From contig JAZULW010000093.1 of NCBI GenBank assembly GCA_045603285.1, positions 1 to 8,266 of the forward strand: a stretch of DNA of 8,266 bases, read 5' to 3'. This DNA comes from RGIG3009 sp045603285. GTDB taxonomy: Bacteria > Bacillota > Clostridia > Oscillospirales > Acutalibacteraceae. Under the pieces are notes generated by a model, which saw only the letters and a program-made list of their open reading frames with translations, was not told the DNA's origin and did not search any database. Below are positions 5,749-8,266 of the stretch, piece after piece; the stretch's first letter is position 1, and every line of letters starts with the position of its first letter. A program made the position numbers and the translations under genes.

Positions 5749-5764
5749 CGTGAAGTTCGTCACG
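5749..5764. promoter_or_regulatory. Dyad upstream of the ZIP transporter gene
   Basis: CGTGA-N6-TCACG, perfect 5-bp arms, 36 bp before the ZIP start codon. It overlaps a weak leftward promoter candidate (GTGACG, 18 bp, TAGTAT). A metal-responsive repressor site is possible, but it does not match the Bacillus Zur box as I remember it. Confidence 0.3.
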
Positions 5765-5771
5765 AAAACAA

Positions 5772-5805
5772 AAAAAGCCATGCCCGAAAACGGGCAAGGC
5801 TTTTT
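5772..5805 (-). terminator. Intrinsic terminator after rpsI
   Basis: Read leftward, AAAAAGCC and GGCTTTTT bracket TTGCCCG and CGGGCAT around a TTTT loop, with one A-A mismatch in the stem. The T-run continues to seven bases. It lies 17 bases past the rpsI stop and separates the ribosomal operon from the ZIP gene. Confidence 0.9.
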
Positions 5806-5822
5806 GCAAACAACGATATAAA

Positions 5823-6227
5823 TCAGCGTTTGGAGAACTGGGGAGCGCGACGGGCACCTTTGAGGCCGTACTTTTTGCGTTCCTTCATTCTGGGGTCACG
5901 CGTGAGGAAACCGGCCTTTTTGAGGGCAGGACGGAGTTCTTCACTGTTGTATTGCAGAAGCGCACGGGCAATACCGTGACGGATGGCACCGGCCTGGCCG
6001 GTCACACCGCCGCCGGCAACGCGGCACTCGATGTCGAACTTTTCGGTCATATTGGTGAGGGCCAGAGGCTGACGCACAATAACCTTCAAGGTTTCAAGGC
6101 CGAAATAGTCGTTAATGTCGCGACCATTGATGGTCACGGAGCCGGTACCGTTGTACAGGCGAACGCGGGCCACCGATTTTTTACGACGGCCGGTACCGTA
6201 GAAATACGGTCTTTTGTTGTAATCCAT
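5823..6227 (-). CDS. rpsI: Ribosomal protein S9 (uS9)
   Basis: 134-residue protein of the small ribosomal subunit head; its C-terminal tail reaches the P-site tRNA. Landmarks: YGTGRRKKSVARVRL near the start, INGRDINDYF, GGGVTGQAGAIRHGIARAL in the middle, and the basic end ending in QFSKR, the conserved S9 terminus. The length is close to the bacterial norm of about 130. The ATG at 6227 has GGAAGGAGG upstream; 18 bp separate it from the rplM stop. It is second in the classic rplM-rpsI operon and is closed by the terminator downstream. Confidence 0.98.
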   Translation of the reverse strand: MDYNKRPYFYGTGRRKKSVARVRLYNGTGSVTINGRDINDYFGLETLKVIVRQPLALTNMTEKFDIECRVAGGGVTGQAGAIRHGIARALLQYNSEELRPALKKAGFLTRDPRMKERKKYGLKGARRAPQFSKR

Positions 6228-6245
6228 TCGTTTCAGCCTCCTTCC

Positions 6246-6674
6246 TTAAAATTCGTAAACTTCGGGTTTTTGAGCCGCATGCTCATGTTGAGCACCGGCA
6301 TACACGCGCAAACGAGTGCAAGCCGCACGGCCAATCGCGTTTTTCGGGATCATACCGGTAACGGCGAGTTCCATCGCCTTTTCGGGGCGCTGGGCCATCA
6401 AGGTGCTGTACTTGGTCTCTTTCATATGACCGATCCAGCCCGTGTGACGGTACCATTTCTTTTGTTCCAACTTTTTACCGGTGAGAACAGCCTCGCCGCA
6501 GTTGATGATGATGACGTGATCACCGCAATCCACGTGGGGGGTGAAGTCGGGCTTGTGCTTACCGCGAAGGAGCACCGCAGCCTCAACCGCTACACGACCC
6601 AGAGGTTTGCCGGCAGCATCAATGACATACCATTTGCGGTCAACTTGACCGGCTTTTGCCATATACGTAGACAT
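6246..6674 (-). CDS. rplM: Ribosomal protein L13 (uL13)
   Basis: 142-residue protein of the large ribosomal subunit, an early assembly protein. Landmarks: RKWYVIDAAGKPLGRVA, LRGKHKPDFTPHVDCGD, KKWYRHTGWIG, and MIPKNAIGRAACTRLRVYAG. I chose the ATG at 6674 because AGGAGG lies eight bases before it; an in-frame TTG two codons upstream would sit too close to that site. First gene of the operon with rpsI, transcribed from the consensus promoter at 6746-6774. Confidence 0.97.
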   Translation of the reverse strand: MSTYMAKAGQVDRKWYVIDAAGKPLGRVAVEAAVLLRGKHKPDFTPHVDCGDHVIIINCGEAVLTGKKLEQKKWYRHTGWIGHMKETKYSTLMAQRPEKAMELAVTGMIPKNAIGRAACTRLRVYAGAQHEHAAQKPEVYEF

Positions 6675-6745
6675 TGCCAAATCCTCCTGTTGATTTTAAA
6701 AAATAGTGGGGCCTTAAAAACAGCCCGTTTTTTCACAGCTTGGCT

Positions 6746-6774
6746 ATCATACCACACCCAAATACCGCTGTCAA
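6746..6774 (-). promoter_or_regulatory. Promoter of rplM-rpsI and its 5' leader
   Basis: On the minus strand, TTGACA (6774-6769), a 17-bp spacer and TATGAT (6751-6746). An A/T-rich stretch just upstream could act as an UP element. The leader from about 6739 to 6675 contains AAAAAC-GGGCT-GTTTTT, able to form a small hairpin, and AGCC/GGCT pairing. An L13-type autoregulatory leader is possible but I could not confirm the fold. Confidence 0.85.
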
Positions 6775-6802
6775 GACCTAAATTCCCGTTTTTTTAATTT
6801 AT

Positions 6803-6860
6803 ATCCCTCTCGCTCTCATTTTCTCTCGTTTTCTCTCCGTTTTGCTCTCATTCTCGTTTT
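6803..6860. repeat. Pyrimidine-rich degenerate tandem repeat
   Basis: Several copies of a CTCTC(A/G/C)TTTT-like unit of about 10-12 bases follow one another between the rplM promoter and the XRE gene. The minus strand is correspondingly purine-rich. No gene or hairpin is seen in it. It lies directly behind the XRE stop hairpin, upstream of the rplM promoter. Confidence 0.5.
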
Positions 6861-6879
6861 TCATTTCATTTTATAATCA

Positions 6880-6910
6880 AGAAACACCTTCTTACAAAGA
6901 AGGTGTTTCT
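6880..6910 (-). terminator. Hairpin at the end of the XRE gene, possible weak terminator
   Basis: A perfect 14-bp stem (6880-6893 with 6897-6910) around a 3-base loop. It includes the last codons and the TAA stop of the XRE gene. Read leftward, TTGATTATAAAATG follows, so the T-run is poor. It may stop transcription weakly or protect the transcript's 3' end. Confidence 0.5.
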
Positions 6911-7146
6911 CTGCCAAACAACTCATCCAACGTCACATCCAACACTTTGGATATGGCATCAATTTCAATATCGGTAACCGCGCGTTTGCCGTTTTCAATG
7001 CGCGAGATGGAACCACGACAGGTATATACCGCCAACAATTCCATTTTGGCGGACAACTGCTGTTGGCTATATCCTTTTCTCTCACGCGCTTCTTTTATGC
7101 GCCCACCAATGATATTCACTTGTCCGTCGTCGAGAATTCGTTTCAT
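6892..7146 (-). CDS. Small XRE-family helix-turn-helix regulator
   Basis: 84-residue protein, nearly all DNA-binding domain: GGRIKEARERKGYSQQQLSA (about residues 14-33), then recognition helix region GSISRIENGKRAVTDIEI, then ISKVLDVTLDELF. This matches the short XRE regulators of Clostridia. I chose the ATG at 7146, which has AGAGTG six bases upstream; an in-frame GTG at 7155 lacks a useful ribosome site. The segment LLAVYTCRGS between helices is slightly longer than minimal XRE domains, as in some of these relatives. The gene sits alone, with possible operator half-sites around its promoter, so autoregulation is plausible. Target genes unknown. Confidence 0.85.
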   Translation of the reverse strand: MKRILDDGQVNIIGGRIKEARERKGYSQQQLSAKMELLAVYTCRGSISRIENGKRAVTDIEIDAISKVLDVTLDELFGRETPSL

Positions 7147-7159
7147 ATTTTTCACTCTT

Positions 7160-7215
7160 TTGTCTTGATTTAGGACAATTTTAGTTTATACTATAATCAA
7201 AACCTTTATGTCCTA
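7160..7215 (-). promoter_or_regulatory. XRE gene promoter with TGTC/GACA half-sites
   Basis: On the minus strand AGGACA (7214-7209), 18 bp, TATAAA (7190-7185) is a plausible promoter about 40 bp before the ATG. TTGTC-N9-GACAA (7160-7178) covers the expected start point, and TAGGACA (7171-7177) faces TGTCCTA (7209-7215). This placement suits autorepression. An overlapping rightward pair, TTGATT (7165-7170), 16 bp, TATACT (7187-7192), could fire the other way. Confidence 0.5.
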
Positions 7216-7230
7216 TTTGTGGGCTTTATT

Positions 7231-7296
7231 GAACTTTGTTGGTGTTATGCATAAATGGACGTTTTTGCTGCATAAACATCCACTAAAACAAAGTTC
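7231..7296. repeat. 66-bp imperfect inverted repeat
   Basis: Outer arms GAACTTTGTT (7231-7240) and AACAAAGTTC (7287-7296) are perfect. Inside, TTATGCA and TGCATAA also pair after an unequal bulge. The whole could fold as one long hairpin, like a miniature mobile element remnant, an insertion-sequence end pair, or a structured RNA. No ORF is inside. Confidence 0.55.
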
Positions 7297-7321
7297 CGAA
7301 TGAATATTGGCGAGGTAGCAT

Positions 7322-7353
7322 AAATAAATATTTATTTGTATTTTTTTAAAAAA
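7322..7353. repeat. A/T palindrome and A-tracts
   Basis: AAATAAATATTTATTT (7322-7337) is a perfect 16-bp palindrome, followed by TTTTTTTAAAAAA (7341-7353). Such sequence is bent and easily melted. It lies 40-70 bp upstream of the WYL-HTH promoter. Confidence 0.5.
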
Positions 7354-7390
7354 TCAATTATTATCCGTTTGGCTATATTGCAAAAAACAC

Positions 7391-7418
7391 TTGAAATTAT
7401 AACTGTATGCGGTATAAT
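7391..7418 (+). promoter_or_regulatory. Promoter of the WYL-type HTH gene
   Basis: TTGAAA (7391-7396), a 16-bp spacer, then an exact TATAAT (7413-7418), 32 bp before the ATG. Confidence 0.75.
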
Positions 7419-7450
7419 GAGGGTAAAAGATTGACTTAAAAGGTGCAATT

Positions 7451-7684
7451 ATGAGAAAAGAGCCAACAAATACTAAATTGAAAACTTTGCATGTTATGAA
7501 ATATTTTATGGAAAACACCAACGTAAACTCTGTTGCATCGACTAAGGATGTAGTAGAGTATTTGGGCTCTGTGGGTATAAAAGCTGAACGAAAAGCAATT
7601 TATAAGGATATCGAAGTTTTAAACGAGTTTGGTATTAAGATACTTAAAAAAGGCTACCACGGCTTTTATTATCAATCTGCATAA
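7451..7684 (+). CDS. Stand-alone WYL-type helix-turn-helix protein (effector domain absent)
   Basis: 77-residue protein. KLKTLHVMKYFMENTN, the strand-helix segment STKDVVEYLGSVGIKAERKA, then IYKDIEVLNEFGIKI and GYHGFYY, match the N-terminal DNA-binding domain of WYL-domain transcription regulators (winged helix, 'RkTiYrDI' motif). Those proteins normally continue for over 200 residues into WYL and WCX domains; here the stop comes right at the domain border, with no WYL-like sequence after it. It could be a deletion remnant that is still expressed (good promoter; AAAAGGTG ribosome site five bases before the ATG) or a genuine one-domain regulator. Its composition is distinctly AT-rich compared with most neighbours. 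Confidence 0.72.
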   Translation: MRKEPTNTKLKTLHVMKYFMENTNVNSVASTKDVVEYLGSVGIKAERKAIYKDIEVLNEFGIKILKKGYHGFYYQSA

Positions 7685-7698
7685 TACTTAAAACACGC

Positions 7699-7731
7699 AA
7701 AAAAGAGCCTCGGCACTAAGCCGAGGCTCTT
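7699..7731 (-). terminator. Intrinsic terminator for the right-edge operon
   Basis: A perfect 12-bp stem (7703-7714 with 7720-7731) and a 5-base loop. Read leftward the stem ends in TTTTTT. It is strong for the leftward genes at 7782-8266; the rightward WYL-HTH transcript would meet the hairpin without a T-run. Confidence 0.88.
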
Positions 7732-7781
7732 CGTATGTATAAGTCGCCATTCTGTAGAGCATGGCCGCGAAACGCCGAGTG

Positions 7782-8075
7782 TTATGCTTGGGCATGCACG
7801 CTGTAATACGATCGGAGACAATCTTCGGTGCCGTTCCCCAAGTCCCAAGACCAGACCTCCACCACGCGGAGGAACCAACTCGATACTGGGAGCCGATGCA
7901 GAGCTGCGCTACAGGCGTTGTACGTGTTCTGATTATCCGAGCCACGGTAAACCCCTTGGTGCTCCGGAGAAACGCCGTATTCGGCAAATAAACGGTCGAT
8001 CACGTCATAACACGCCTCCACCGTGTAGCCGAGATCTGCAGCTTTTTGTTCGTTTAATACAAATCTCATTACCAT
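7782..8075 (-). CDS. Conserved-looking protein of unknown function, last gene of a leftward operon
   Basis: 97 residues, soluble, no membrane segment. Parts look like a real folded protein: FVLNEQKAADLGYTVEACYDVI, GVYRGSDNQNTYNA, and SSWFLRVVEVWSW ending EDCLRSYYSV. I do not recognise the family with certainty; the 'WFL-K/R-V-V-x-x-W' and 'EDCLxSYY' endings recall small hypothetical proteins of Clostridia and their phages. Two starts are possible: ATG 8075 (GAGGT six bases upstream) and ATG 8069, which overlaps the stop of the upstream gene as TAATG. About 50 bp separate its stop from the terminator. Coupling to two small membrane-protein genes suggests a shared job, unknown. Confidence 0.65.
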   Translation of the reverse strand: MVMRFVLNEQKAADLGYTVEACYDVIDRLFAEYGVSPEHQGVYRGSDNQNTYNACSAALHRLPVSSWFLRVVEVWSWDLGNGTEDCLRSYYSVHAQA

Positions 8076-8197
8076 AAAACTACCTCAATGCCATAAATGA
8101 GCCATCCAACAAAGGCGATCGTTACAATGACATACCAAGACCGCCAAAGCCACTTTGGCGTGTAACCAACCTCCCATTTTTTGTCGTTGATGACCAT
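8069..8197 (-). CDS. 42-residue membrane protein
   Basis: Starts MVINDKKWEVGYTPKWLWRS, then one transmembrane helix (about 21-41, YVIVTIAFVGWLIYGIEVV) with aromatic residues at both edges. The positive, tryptophan-rich N-terminal part would favour an N-in orientation. Its ATG overlaps the TGA of the upstream gene (TGATG), and its own stop overlaps the downstream gene. Function unknown; small-protein regulator, toxin or part of a membrane complex are all possible. Confidence 0.6.
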   Translation of the reverse strand: MVINDKKWEVGYTPKWLWRSWYVIVTIAFVGWLIYGIEVVLW

Positions 8198-8266
8198 CAC
8201 AATAAAAAAAGGATCCCCCATGCCATGGTTCCGGTCCCCAACCCAAAAAGGAGGGCTGCAAAAAAA
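8197..8266 (-). CDS. C-terminus of a hydrophobic membrane protein (5' end outside window)
   Basis: The last 22 residues are visible: FFAALLFGLGTGTM then AWGILFLL and TGA. They are wholly hydrophobic, as in a final transmembrane helix. The stop overlaps the next start (TGATG), so it belongs to the same leftward operon. Nothing more can be said from this piece. Confidence 0.55.
   Translation of the reverse strand, partial: FFAALLFGLGTGTMAWGILFLL

Noticed and set aside
4940..5821. A 293-codon rightward open frame opposite the ZIP gene
   Set aside because: Low-complexity Ala/Pro/Ser/Thr composition, antisense to a membrane protein with clear ZIP motifs, and it begins inside the terminator.
5952..6797. 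A 281-codon rightward open frame opposite rpsI and rplM
   Set aside because: It is antisense to two certain ribosomal protein genes and crosses their intergenic gap and promoter; no domain is recognisable.
7231..7353. CRISPR-like or riboswitch reading of the AT-rich repeats
   Set aside because: There are no regularly spaced direct repeats and no recognisable riboswitch core; only inverted repeats and A/T palindromes are present.
7688..7987. A 99-codon leftward frame overlapping the right-edge gene
   Set aside because: It overlaps the better-supported 97-residue gene, runs through the terminator hairpin, and has no ribosome site for its internal start at about 7747.

Overview
The window looks like a piece of a Bacillota (Firmicutes) chromosome, most likely from a Clostridia-type lineage. 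The basis is strong AGGAGG-type ribosome binding sites, near-consensus sigma-A promoters, intrinsic terminators, and the rplM-rpsI pair next to nagB, ZIP and XRE genes. Base composition is roughly half GC by eye, except for a clearly AT-rich stretch at about 7140-7700. The species cannot be named from this sequence.

Left part (1-2971): the control and packaging end of a PBSX-like prophage or phage-derived element. A rightward gene (2138-2971) encodes a LexA/CI-like repressor with an XRE helix-turn-helix and an S24 self-cleavage domain. Divergent from it, a leftward run holds a small Cys-rich ORF, a sigma-region-4-like late activator, and the small and large terminase subunits; the large subunit runs off the left edge. 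The 217-bp divergent region holds two strong promoters of opposite direction. It also holds three copies of a dyad of the form ACTCTAC-N5-GTAGAGT. One copy exactly fills the spacer of the leftward promoter, which has perfect consensus hexamers. A weaker copy lies in the spacer and -10 of the repressor promoter. No integrase or replication gene lies between repressor and terminase, so the element is either very compact or a domesticated, PBSX-like particle locus.

Middle (2968-4915): a Nudix hydrolase overlaps the repressor stop by ATGA and should be co-transcribed with it. An SGNH/GDSL hydrolase and then nagB (glucosamine-6-phosphate deaminase) follow on the same strand. A bidirectional terminator closes nagB and the convergent ZIP metal transporter.

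Right-middle (4957-6890), leftward: rplM-rpsI with its own consensus promoter, leader and terminator, then the ZIP transporter gene.

Right (6880-8266): a leftward small XRE regulator; an AT-rich intergenic region with a 66-bp imperfect inverted repeat and A/T palindromes; a 77-aa rightward protein matching only the DNA-binding part of WYL-type regulators; and, leftward from the right edge, three tightly overlapping small genes (C-terminus of a hydrophobic protein, a 42-aa membrane protein, a 97-aa protein of unknown function) ending at a strong terminator.

The most interesting unit is the switch at 1920-2140 with its repressor. It combines a self-cleaving repressor, operators placed inside promoter spacers, a leader with a terminator-like hairpin, and a translationally coupled Nudix gene that would tie a nucleotide-pool-cleaning enzyme to the prophage/SOS switch.
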